A DNA stretch of 61,199 bases from Tieghemiomyces parasiticus. Lineage: Eukaryota > Kickxellomycota > Dimargaritomycetes > Dimargaritales > Dimargaritaceae. Below are positions 22,601 to 34,121 of this stretch, one piece after another. The notes under the pieces are model-generated. The model was not told the DNA's origin. It worked only from the letters and a program-made list of their open reading frames with translations, and ran no database searches. Within the stretch, counting starts at the first letter, position 1. Each line of letters begins with the position of its first letter. The position numbers and the translations under genes were made by a program. The stretch lies in contig JANBPT010000177.1 of NCBI GenBank assembly GCA_027575765.1, forward strand, positions 1 to 61,199. Reading direction: 5' to 3'.

Positions 22601-23420
22601 TATTACCGTTTACTGTCTTTTGATAAAAAGGAGACAAAAAACCTGTGGTCATTGGGTTAGAAGTCTAGTTTATTGAAATGCCGCCAGTCAAAACTGAGTC
22701 GAAGATGCAAAATCCACTGTGTCACCTCGAGTTATTTTCAGTGTAACATAACTTGTGGGCGTATACAAAGTCATGTTTGTGCCACAACACGCCTTTCTCT
22801 ATTGAGTCCGAGGATTCCTTCGCCTATTGACTAGTAGGCCTGAGTCTAGAAAAAAAGGGGACGAGGTAAGGTAAAAGTTCGAGGGGCGAGGAAGGAAGAT
22901 AATTGGGTTAGAATTGGTGTTCACTTACATGTGTGGGTGCGCGAGCGTTTTTTACTGCTATTTTCGGTCATTTCTACCGACTAACGTTAAGCATACCGAG
23001 TGACACAGTGCCAGTTCCCGTCTCTATGAAACGTCTACATCGTTTTTGCAGATTCGACACCTAAACGGTACGCTACTCCGGTTCGCAATGGAGGATCTAC
23101 TACTCTCGGCTATTTGGTTGCGCTAGAGGCTGGTGTGGATCCGAGTTTGTCCATTCGGCGTTGGCCAGTCGAGCCATTGGCACAGATTCTTAATTATACA
23201 CAGCACCTTTCCTCCTTCCCCACTTGGAACCAGCGTCGTATCACGGCTAGCATATCTAATCGCCGCAGGTTGTATCCATCGTTTATTACAAACCGACAGG
23301 GTAACAATGGTCTTATTTTGTTTTATTTTTTGGGGGAATCTGGGCTACCATACCTGTGGGACTTTCAATCGGACAGAAAGGTCCCGTGGTCGCCAGGTAG
23401 CGCGTATACGATCGTTCAAT
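13661..23420. other. 9.8-kb stretch without a recognisable gene
   Basis: Both strands are broken by frequent stops and no family motif, tRNA or known structural RNA was recognised. CpG is at normal frequency and no long repeat was noticed, so it does not look like decayed transposon. Features seen: GA-rich to CT-rich strand switch near 17.3 kb, CA-rich microsatellite stretches near 17,960 and 18,118, an AT microsatellite at 21,871-21,885, and CT-rich blocks near 19.87-19.95 and 22.14-22.56 kb. Non-coding transcripts or a fast-evolving intron-rich gene cannot be excluded. Confidence 0.5.
21871..21885. repeat. AT dinucleotide microsatellite
   Basis: A run of alternating T and A of about 15 bp within the gene-free stretch, continuing as TGTATA. 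No associated feature is visible. Confidence 0.8.
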
Positions 23421-25603
23421 CTAAACTTCATCGTGTTGGCTACTGGCGGACGACTCGATATCTGTTTCGTCGCCCACTCGTTTCCGACACAGATCCACCT
23501 CCCGCACCCAATCGGACCGCAGCACAAAGTAAAGCTGGCTCGCAAAGATGGTCGAGATGCCAGCACAGAGCCCGGCCCAGACCCCGTAAATCCCCCACCC
23601 GACGCGGAATCCCAGGACGAGGCCGAGCGGGATCGCCAGGATATAATACGATGGGAAGGTCAGGATGGCCCCCAGTTTCTGGCGGCCCTGTCCACGTAGA
23701 ATCCCGGCCAACACGGCGGAGGTCCCGTCCAGGACCTGAAACGCCCCAGCGAAGCTCATGAGGTTCGCCACGAGCTGGACGACCTCAGGTACATCCGTAA
23801 ACAGGTAGCCCCACCAACGTCCCGCGACCATGAACGTGGTGGCCACCAGGAGCCCGAGCACGGCGGCGAAGGCCAACCCCACGCGGCTGGCGATAGCAGC
23901 CGCCCGAGGTTTACCAGCGCCCAACAGGTTGCCAATGCGGTTCGTACAGGACACCGCGATACCCTCGGGAATCTGAAAGGCGAACGCCACGGTGGTGAAC
24001 AGGATCGATTGGGCGGCCAGGGAGGTTTCGCCCATGTAGGAGATGGCCAGGGCCGTAAACTCAAAGGCCCACCATTCGGCACAGATCATAACCACGCCGG
24101 GCAGGCCTAGGCTCATGAATTGGCCCAAATTGCGGTAGGCCTGGCGAGACCACCCGCCCCAGGCCTGGTAGCCGTCAACGTACGACGCGTAGAGGACGAT
24201 GAGGATAAACATGAGCCAGTTGCTGATACACGTGGCAATCGGAGCGCCGATATAGCCCAGCGCAATGGGCTCCCACCAGACCAGTGCGAAGTTGAGGAGG
24301 AAATTGAGCGGGCTCACGAAGCATAGCACCAGGGTACTGGCATGCATGATTTCTGAGATGGGTGGGAGGTAGAGGTAGGATATGACGCATAAGGCAGGGC
24401 GGTAAAAAAAAGGGTTAGGCAGGGTAGGGTCAAAGGACTTGTGGTAACCCGCCAAAGGTTAGGTACCGGACCTCCCAATCCTGCCCATAAGACCAGTATT
24501 GGCGCACAGTTTTCTGGGCTAGAGACCTGCCTCGATACGAGCCGGGATGCGGTATAGGCAACATAGTGGGTCGTGCTCGTGGTTGGATACTAACCTTGCG
24601 CTTGGAGATACCGTTTCACACATTCAAACAACAAGCTCGGCAGACAAGCCGGAACCAGGTACCGTAAGTACAGCCCGGCCAGATGGGCAATCTGTGGGGG
24701 CTGCCCGATAAGCAACAAGAGGGTCTCGCTATGCCACCACATGATACAGATCGGTACGTGACAAAGCACGATCGCGACGATACCGCGCTGGAGGTACACT
24801 CCGACGGCGTGGATGTCACTGGCACCGGTGAACGACTGGGAGCATAGGGTATCGAGGGCGGTGACCAGACCGACACCGAAGGCCCAGCCGGTGACCGAGG
24901 CAAACATGGTGGCGAGTGCGGACGCCGCGAGCGCTGAAGCGCCCAGGTGGCCCAGCGCGAACACGCTAGCCACCGTGATGGAGTATTGTAGGAGATAGGC
25001 TAGGACCACCGGGTAGGACAGGCGGGCCAGGGTGCGGGCTTCCTTGCGGTAGGCCGACCATGGGACGCCAGCGAGGATCGAGGTGCGAGACGATGACAAC
25101 AACGAGGTGGTGGTGGTGGTATCGTCATCGCCAGCTTCACCATCATTGCTGCTGGGGTAAAAATAGTCGCCTTCTACCGTTTGACCACGCGCTTCCGCTA
25201 GACGGTGAGCCAAGGAGCTCTGGGCGTGGTCAGTCCCGTCGACCGGAATGGCGTCGTAGTGAGCGGGAGGTCTCGTCGAGTTGCCGCTTACTGGGCCGTT
25301 GGCCTGAGAAATCCCCACCTGGTGGGTACCGTGAGCCACTACATCCGCGTAGCTGATGGCGCCTGGTGATGTTGGGTGCCTTTCGCCATTGCCGCTACGG
25401 TGGCTCAGGAGGGAATCGGTCTCGTTCGAGGGTTTCAACTGCGGGTCATGGGGTGAACGTGGGTGGTGACTAGCAGCGCCGACCACTACGGCTGCAAAGG
25501 TTGGCGGCGGCGACAGGTCGGGTGAGCCGGCTTGTGCAGGGCTCGCAGGGCGGGTGTCGTTGTGGGTCCCCGAGCCTCGAAGGAAGTTCCATATTGACGC
25601 CAT
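23421..25603 (-). CDS. MATE family multidrug/toxin extrusion transporter
   Basis: Two exons: 25603-24595 and 24352-23421, with intron 24353-24594 (GTTAGT...CTCAG); 646 residues. MATE proteins are 12-helix antiporters that export organic cations and drugs in exchange for H+ or Na+. Residues 1-190 are a hydrophilic Ser/Thr/Pro-rich N-terminus with a DDDTTTTTS run; the first helix bundle follows. The join reconstructs YLQAQEIMHAS, the typical end of the first lobe. In exon 2, GIAVSCTNRIGNLLGAG matches the conserved MATE signature (G-x-R-V/I-G-N-x-L-G). Two six-helix lobes and an acidic-serine C-tail are visible. It is most similar in layout to fungal Erc1/plant DTX types; the substrate is not predictable. 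ATG at 25603 follows an AG-rich (sense CT-rich) leader and poly-A run. Confidence 0.93.
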
Positions 25604-27438
25604 GAATTTCGTCGTATTTGGGAAAGGAGTTACGAGATTGTAAAAAAAAAAAATGAAATAGAAAAAAAGGAAGTGAATTTAGGTAATACCCAAAGTGGGG
25701 AGCACAATGCAGCTGGGACAGAAGAAGCCCGAGCTAATGTGACAAACGTGACTTAGAGTAGGCGCTTGACACTTTTTACGTAAAGGGGTTGTTCTGCGGG
25801 GAAGGGGCTGGTCAAGGTGGAAGTCAATTCTTATACATGTACCTGACAACCACTGGCGCAAGCAGCTTAGAGGTATGGGGGTCGAGAAGGAGGAAGGATG
25901 GCAGACTGAAGTGCGTAGGATAAAGGGCGTGCCGGGGATCCTACTAAATAAGAGCCAACCGCTAAGGATGGTAAGTGGACGAAATAAAGGTAAGAGGAAG
26001 CAGAGGGCACATAGACGGCGACCCCGCCCAGTCATCCCGCTGCGACGAATGGTGTAGAGCGGACGGTAGCATTGAAGGGAAACATCGACAGCTTGACGTA
26101 ACTGTAACCAACAACCCCAGGGCAGTACAATATGCCTATAGCCACTCGGAAGACACAGGTTACTCTCATCCTGTCGATCACCGCCTGCGCAACCAAACGA
26201 AAAAGTTTTTTCCACCTTGTTATTCTTCCATCGTAACCATCGCTCCTGGGAGGGGGGGGGTAAGAACAATAGGGGCTACACGGTTTAAGCTATACAAGCA
26301 GAGGGAGGTGAAAGGGGATTAAAATAACGGATAGAACCCTCCTAAAGTAAGCTGTAGAAGGGACCTGCTAGGATGTGAGATAAGTAATGTGAACAGTGAC
26401 AGTTCAACATGCTCCGTAACGTCAGGGTATGCGCCTTGTATCTCACCTCCCATAGCCCGCCCTCTCTTCAGTTGAATATGTAGTGTGTTCCCAGCCGTTG
26501 TGTGCTACATCGTAAAGCCTGGGGTAGGGCGATGACGTATTTGATGCCAACCCATAAATACTAAAGTAAAATAAGGAGAGACTACATCGGCTAACACGCA
26601 CACATTGCAGTCCGTCCTGTCCTCATGCCTCGTCGTCACTGTTGTCCCCGAAGGTCACCTCTTGGGGACAACTCCCTCGAGTTCATTCTACATATTTGAT
26701 TGCCAAGTAGAGCCGTACAGCTATCCAGCGCCCACACTCTCTTGACATCCCCCCCCCTCAAGCCCTGAGCATCTCCGATTGTCGCAGATATGTACTATTG
26801 TCATGATCTCCCGGGGTTTGTTGAGTCCGGCCAGATGTCGACGAGGGAAAAAAAAGTAGGACCCGTCAGGTGTTGGCGATTGTGGGTGACGAGGTCGACA
26901 ATGGGCTGCTTTAGTAGCGGGGTTAAAATTTGGGGAGGGGTGGACATTATCCCGCGAGTTTAGGAGACGGCCAGCGGATTTTATCCTTGCAATCAACGTA
27001 GGGGCGGTGGTTGGCTTCCAGGACGGCGGTCGCAGCCCGCTTTAGTATCAACAGAGCTGACCCGGTCCATCGTGATACCCAGGGCGAAATTAGCTCCGGG
27101 GAGAGGTTGGTAAGTATTGGCCAGCGGCCACATCTCGAGGGTGTGGCATACCCGGGCGGAGAAGTGGGGATGCAAGGAATCTAACGGAGAGGTGTCGTCA
27201 GGCGGTTGACGTCGTGGGCGAGGGGAATGGGCGAACCCCCTGCGTTGAAGGGGGGGTGGATATGGGTAGACTTACCTTTCCGAACTGTCGTGTACAACCT
27301 CATGAGGGCAGATCCCCGGGGTCGCGGTGAAGCCAGCGACATGTACATTTACTTTCCTAGCTTTATACCCAATTACACGCGATTCCTCCGTGCTCGGTTC
27401 GTGTCGTATACCAAGGAACCCCCCCTTCCATATCTCTC
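25604..27438. other. Intergenic region between divergent MATE and RCC1-repeat genes
   Basis: No gene is supported. The first about 80 bp next to the MATE start are purine-rich, including a 12-A run near 25,640 (pyrimidine-rich in the MATE sense). Immediately before the RCC1-repeat ATG the plus strand is CT-rich. A 196-residue minus-strand reading frame at 25,679-26,269 has no recognisable family and lies where the MATE leader is expected. Confidence 0.5.
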
Positions 27439-29663
27439 ATGCCGGTCTACGCTTTCGGCCACAACGTGTTTGGCCAGCTTGATGGACCCGTTGACCCAAT
27501 GGGCGGAGTTGGAAACCAAGCCAGCGTGCGACACCAACCGACCCAACTACCAAACGAGGTCGTCAAAGTTCTGCACGCAGGTTGGAGCACGGTCTGGGGC
27601 CTGGTCAGTAAGTTGGTTAGCACAAACCGTGCCTTCGTATCAGACTTGTAGTTACACTAGCGCAGGCCCCGAAGTTCTAGGCTGTTTGAACACTCTACGT
27701 GAAATACCTAACAGGTCCGGTTTCATTATCACCCAACCCTCGTTCGATTTTAGGCACCCCCAATAGCTCCGCCCCGCGTCTCGCCGTCTGGGGCTACGGT
27801 GGACCCGTCGCAGTGGCGGCCAGCTTGCCGTTCGATATCGACGGCGCTAAACTCTGTACAAACGATAAGGTCGTCCTGCTTCTCGGTACAAACGGAGACC
27901 TGGTGCAGCTTACCGGTGACCAATGGGCAATGGTTACCACCTTGACGACGTCTGTACGCGATATGGCGCTATCCTACGAAGGGGACCTGATAGTTATCAC
28001 AAGTAGGTTAGGGACCTGAAACTCCCATCCAAAATAGTGAAGTTGCGATTTCAATTCCATCCTAGTTGTAACCATAGCCACGACTAATGTAGCCAGCGGC
28101 TTATCTGTGCGTTTCGTAGCCACTGGGAAACTCCGGTACTTTCCGGACATCGCAGGTGGTAAGAAAGCGACTGACCTTGTCCCGGCTGCGATGGGCCCGA
28201 TTACACCCGAATTTACCCAGGTGGCGGCAGGGTCAGCTCATTTCCTAGCGCTCGACACGCAAGGCAATGTCTACAGTTGGGGATCATCCAGGTAACCAAA
28301 GCATGCCAAGTCACACTTGGTCCCACCGGGGGCGTGTCGGCTCGGTCCAACCACTATCGCATGATGCAAGCGGAGGAACAATGTCGGCCGGTATCGCACG
28401 CGTCCGTATTAACCGGGCTCTGTGTCGTGTTTGGCCTGAAATCCCCCACCCACCCCCTCACACTGTCTACTCTTTCGCAAGGTTCGGCCAGACAGGCCAC
28501 GGCGCGCTACAACCTGTAGAGCATCCCACAATCATTGAGGCTATCCAAGGGGTTCCGATAGTTCAGGTTGCCTGCGGGGCCTGGCACTCGGCTCTGGTTT
28601 CAAGTAGGTCAATACTTTTGGTCGCTTTGTTTGTCTTGCTTGTGCGTGTGTATGCGACTTTTTTCTACCTTCCCTTCAGTCTATTGCACACCACCAGCGG
28701 CCTGGGCTGCTTAGGTGTGAGCGGTTTCTAGCATGATGGTGTGGGGCCGAGTGGCTGACTTGTATTGCTTTCAGTCACGCCTCCGTTTCTCACCGGGGTC
28801 TCCACAGTTACGAGTAGCTATGCATTTCACGGAGGATACCAGTTATAACGGGTCTTTCCATACTCTGCTTCTGAACCCCTCCCCCCTCCATCCCTGTACT
28901 GCTGATGGCTGATCTTCGTTGGAGTAGCAGCGGGAGATCTGTACACCTTTGGCCGAACCGACCACGGACAGTTGGGTCTATCAAGTGAAGAGCTTCAGGA
29001 TCCAACGGTACCCCAGTTGGTAACCGTGGCTGGTGACGCAGACCCTACGATCATGCAGGTGGCCTGCGGAGAGGCCCACACCGCGCTGGTGACGGGTAAG
29101 TAAGGTCTTCACCCCTTCCCTGTTGATATATATCGGGCACGGTTCTGATTTGACGCGCACGGTAGACTGGGGCTGTTAAGCAAGCTAACCTAATCCTCAC
29201 TTTGTGCCCCCCCCCTCCCACGGAATCTTGGTGCCCACAAACTCCCGCCTCACGCCGCCGTTTGTCTGACTTGGGCTATTTCCAACGTGCTCCTATCTGA
29301 CGGACTGACAGCTGGCGGGGGCCTCTACGTATGCGGATGGGGTAAGTATTTTGGAACCCGTCGGCAGTCTGCTGCGTGCTACCTTATCTACGGGACGTGG
29401 GTCCAAACCCGACTTCTCTCATGGAAATGTTTTAGACCCTAATGTGATTATCCGGTGGCACATGTACGCTTCCATATGCAGGCAAATACGGCCAAACTGG
29501 GCTGCTACCAGAGATGGGTAGTGGTGCTGACCAGCCGCGACAGCCTAAAAGGGCCAAGTTGCCAGTCCCACTGCGATTCCAGCGGGCACGTTTGCCATTA
29601 CCTAGTGTCTCCATTCGCGGCTGTCTGTGCGGAAGGTGGTCAACGTTTGTGAATCCAAGTTAA
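27439..29663 (+). CDS. RCC1-repeat protein, RCCD1-like
   Basis: Seven exons: 27439-27607, 27754-28002, 28066-28291, 28482-28603, 28928-29095, 29312-29341 and 29482-29663, giving 381 residues. All joins use GT/AG and keep frame. The product has beta-propeller RCC1 repeats: VYAFGHNVFGQL at the N-terminus, VYSWGSSRFGQTGHG mid-protein, LYTFGRTDHGQLG, and LYVCGWGKYGQTG near the end, each preceded by a HSALV/HTALV-type strand. The degenerate first half and the strong WG-x-GKYGQ repeat near the C-terminus resemble animal RCCD1, a chromatin/mitosis-linked partner of KDM8, more than the seven-repeat Ran exchange factor RCC1; that assignment is inference. It could also be an ATS1/SERGEF-like protein. 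Exon 6 is only 30 nt. Exon 5 was started at 28928 rather than 28931 because this keeps the usual repeat spacing. Confidence 0.85.
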
Positions 29664-31200
29664 AAAAAACATAAAAAAGGAATTGACTTCCGAATTAAGC
29701 CTGCCAGGTCAGAAAGTCGGGTTGTGTATCCTAGGATTAATTGTCATGCCGACGTAGTGTGGTACCATTAGCTATTAATCTACGGGTTGAATGTAGATAG
29801 CGTGACATACAGCCGGGGCGATAGGAACAAGGCCAGGCCCAAGGATAACCAATCTGAAGGTTATATGCTGATTGCTTGACTAAAGCTTACTAGCCTTCGT
29901 GAATCTCGATCCATTAGAGTCGATGGCGATTGGCCAACACCGAGCCATCAAGCATTGTGACCTAGAAGGCACATAAACATCAGCGTCGGTGTTCTTTTTA
30001 ACTCTCAAGGCCCAGGTGCCGGCCACCAGGGCATGGCCATCGAAAGTGGGAGCTGAAGGTCGACCTATGGCTTAATCAGGCGATAGTCCGGACCCGAAGC
30101 TATGCAGGAGGGGGCCACGACGGCCAGCGTGAGTCTCGAGCCCGGTCCTCTTGCCTCCTATTAATAATGCGCGGGGTCGGGCCTTCGCTCCCCCAGCGTT
30201 CCTGCAAGCCCGAGTGGCGACCTGTGCACGCGCACCAGGGCAATCTCAATTGAGGAGGTCATGGGGAAATACGGAACCTGCGGGGAGGAGGAGGGGGGGG
30301 GGTGATGACTGCTCCTTATGAAAAGTAGTGTCTGTTGGCGTATCCCCTGCGTCATGGTTGGCGCATTTTTCATATGACCCGCGGCTGCCAGTCCCCTCCA
30401 TCTTAGTTCTACCCGCCTCCCCCAAGAGCTAAATATCTGGCCCGACCCCTCGCTTCTTCCCCACACCTTCGTGCGATGGCACGAGTCCGCCACTGTATGC
30501 ATACATCGACTGGACGTGTGGGCATGGCGGTAGTCATTGGCTGTTGCGGCCCGTTTGTTGCCAACGGGCCCGTCAGATCCACCAAGGCCGCGAGACGGGA
30601 TCGGTGCCATCGGGAGCCAGGTTGTCCGGGTCCCAACGGCCAAGGTCCGTCTCGCACAACGCCGTCCGTCCTATGGATTGCGTTGCGGCCGGCCACAGTA
30701 CGGGTGTGGTTAATGGGGTCCTGCCGACAGTGGTTAATCGCCCATGGGTTGGCCGCCTGGTCATCTCAGGCGGTGGTGCACTCCCTATATCAGTCCACCT
30801 GTGCGCCCTGGCATTCACTGTCCGTCCATCCCGCCGGTCAAGTAAAATTTCCGACCATTCTGCGATCAGCGTAGCGACCGTAAGCCTACCGATGGGTCAA
30901 GGTATTTGCCCCTTTAGCTGCCATTCCGTCCTAGCATTGACTCACAAATCAAACACCACAGGCCGACATGCCCCCCCGGCGATACTTGCCCTGTGTCAGT
31001 GCGCATACATGGCCCTCGGTCGATGTGGTTTTCCCTCTTCGGCCCCGAGGCTCACCGGTGTCATGTCTGTGTGTGGCGGCGCATCCGCTACATGCGCCAT
31101 ATGCATGACCCGTCAGCACACTACACTACTGCATGTTGGGTCCGATCCTAGGGTTGACCAGTCCTTGTCTGCTACGGCTGCCCAGCCCTGCGACGTCAAC
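29664..31200. other. Intergenic region, nothing recognised
   Basis: No gene, tRNA or repeat is supported. A 228-residue plus-strand reading frame near 30,544-31,230 is Cys- and Ser-rich but shows no family motif, and overlapping frames on the other strand are equally long, so it is not called. Confidence 0.5.
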
Positions 31201-34121
31201 CCCTTCCCCTCCCTACATCTACAATGTTAATTATGGGTTGTCCGACCACCCTCATCCTACCTTCTTTGCTTCTCTATAAATTTTTGTCCACTCCGTTCAA
31301 GCTGACGGGCCTGCAGTTCTCTATGATGGTTGGTTTTATTTAGGCCCGCACCGCTCCCTCCCTAGAGTTACCTACTCTGGTTCGCCCAAAGCTACCGGCC
31401 TTCAATCGGCAGCCAGTACGATCGTCGGCCTGTTGTACCCCTCATCACGTATCTTAGCTTGTGGCGGGGATGTCAGTTCCAAGCCATATCCCTGTTTATC
31501 AATTCCGTAAGAATTGCCCGATTCCGTTACTGTCCAATCCTGTGGACCTCTACATCGGACTCTTCCCCACTCCCCGCCCGCGTTGCCGTTTAGGCTCTGG
31601 GTAGTGCATTTATGGAGCACCTCCCCCCCTGCGCTGGTCTATTACATACCGACTCAAAGGGAAATATCGCCACCGAATGACTTGCACAACATGACGACAT
31701 GATCCCGTTGTCTTTACCGTCTGCTATCCCCCTAAATTGCAACACCTAGGCTGATTCGGTGTGGCTTATATGCACTTGTCTCAAGTCAGGCTTTGGCATC
31801 CCCACTACTATATAATCCCACCGGTGCGCATCACTGGCAACCACACAGCTTGTGTTCGACCGCGCTACGCATCTCGCCAATTCCACTCTGTCCTAACCTA
31901 CCTTCCCGCGTCTTATGTTCAGCCCTGTTGGATTCGCTCTCGCCTTCCACTAATATCTTGGGATTCCATTTACTCTTGTACCACGTTTGTACCGCTCCAG
32001 ATTATTTTCTGTATCTCAATTTTCTCTCGAAACATATCTTTAACGCACTGACGACCCTTCAGGTTCATGTGACCCGCTCTCCCACTTTTATCCTTATCCC
32101 ACCCTACCCAACCCTGTTTGCTGCCCACCCCTAGCGGTCGGAAATCGTCGTTACATACCCGCTGCAGCGTAACCTTGTTTCTTCCCCTCCCTCCGCTTCC
32201 AGCACTTCCGATACCTGAGTTTTCATTATTGGTTTGCCAGGACCGTTCTTACCTTCACCAAGACGGCCCGAGTTATCTGGTCGATTGTTGTTACCCAACA
32301 ATCCTGTCGAGTCCGCTGCGCTTCATTCTTACCCCCTCCATCGCCACCATTACCGTGCAGTTTGTTCACACCTTATCGTCTTTAAGCACCACATAATCTA
32401 ACTATTTCAGCTACCAACCACTTGATGTCTATTCCGCCGCCATCGGCTCTGCCCATCTTTAGGCATTCTCCCGGCTCCGGTTTAAGCACCCGCGAAAGCT
32501 CCTCCCCTGCCGCCTTGGTCACCTAGCCACCTAGTACGTCGTTCGTTACTCTCTGCCAAAAATATTCTCTTTTAGTTAGGTAGATGGCATCCAGCCCCCA
32601 ACCACCCCCCCTCCCTCTCCAACAAGTCGTATCAGATTTTTCCCCCGTACTTTTCCAGGTGTGTCATCCACCACTGAATCAGTCCTTTTCTTCGCCAACC
32701 CTGGGGACTGTACTCTGGATTCACGACAGCATCTATTAGTCATTCCATACGGATTTCTTTTTCGACCCGCCCCTTATTGTCTCCTTATCCCGGGTTGTTC
32801 GTTGACCGTCACCTCCTTACATACCACTGGGCTTGGTCTTCCCCTTCATAGCGGCTGCAATGTCCGTTGGTTTTTAAAGGTAACCTTTGCCTCCCGTCCT
32901 CCCAGCCACCTCTACCCAGCTTAGCTTGCTACCTATATATCCTAATTGATCGGACTACCCAACGACCTGTATTCCCGCTTCCACCCCCTGGATTTTGCCC
33001 TCTCTCTGCGCTACGTTTTCACCCTTCCTAGTTTGGGTCGGTTTCCACTTGTACTACCGCGCCATTGTCGCATATTTCATTCTTCTACACTTCAGTTGTG
33101 CGCCGTCGCGTCTGCCCAGGTGTCGTCTAAGTTACCTTGCGCCAACCCCCCGTCGCCGCCCAATTTAATCAACAGCTGAGCACTCACCACCACCTCCTTA
33201 GTTTACCATATTTGGCTCGACCTTCGACTCCACCCAGTTGCTGTTATTTTCAGGTGCCGTCGAACCTTCGATTGCACAGTCCCATCTCTCTCTCCCCCCC
33301 CCCACACACACACCCTTTCCGCTGCCCTGGCCTCATCGCTGAACCTTCTCTCCCAACCTGGTAAGCCACCGAGCCCTAGTTAACATCGCCCTCGATCAGC
33401 TGTGCTTAGGTGGCTACCGCCGACTCCCTTTCCTCCTCCTTTACCCACGCCATTGCATCCTCACTGCGCTGAGCTCATAACGCCGAAGGATTCCATTCCG
33501 ACATTTTTCACCCCACCCAACCCGATATAACTATCGACCTTGAGCTCACCTTTTCCCATCCTTTCGGGTCCGACTTGCAGCTTTCAACCGTAACCACGCA
33601 ACCTCCCACACCACTGTGCATTAATCCATGCGCTGTTCGTTAACCGATTCCACCTGACCATTCGGCCCAGCCTGTTTCAGTTCTCCGTACTTTGCTAGCC
33701 CCGACCGGGCATCCTGTCGTATATCTCACTCCCCCAAACCACTGACTTTGATTGTTCACCACTGCATCGTCCCTTGTCATCGACATTCTCCTTCTTGAAC
33801 GCGTGCCACCGTCAGCATTCTCCTTACACCTCCCTACTCCCTGTGTACGTCTCACCAGCACTCCTCCCCCCTTACGCCTTTCAAACGGATGACCGACTGT
33901 TTCCGGTGGCGTCGCTACTTTTCGTGTGCCTGTCGCTTTATAAGCTCGTCACTCACCCGTCCCACTTGCCTCCTATCCCGCTTCTTACCGCACTGAACCT
34001 AGCTGTTGCCACCCACCCGTATTGACCTTTCGGTCCTGGGACCGTGTCCCCGCTCCCCTACCCACATTCTTTGACCGTCGTTCCCGCAGCCCCTGTCCTC
34101 CTACCCTGTTCGCTTCCCAGG
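31201..34121 (+). promoter_or_regulatory. Pyrimidine-rich upstream region of GPCR 1
   Basis: About 2.9 kb in which the plus strand is strongly biased to C and T, up to the receptor's ATG. A long C run with (AC)n lies near 33,295-33,313. The last bases before the ATG read CGCTTCCCAG, which could be a splice acceptor, so a 5'UTR intron or a short upstream coding exon is possible. Many short reading frames here are Pro/Ser/Leu-rich by composition and are not called. Confidence 0.5.

Noticed and set aside
30544..31230. 228-codon Cys-rich plus-strand frame
   Set aside because: Opposite-strand frames of similar nature overlap it, and there is no motif, signal peptide or family resemblance; probably chance in GC-rich DNA.
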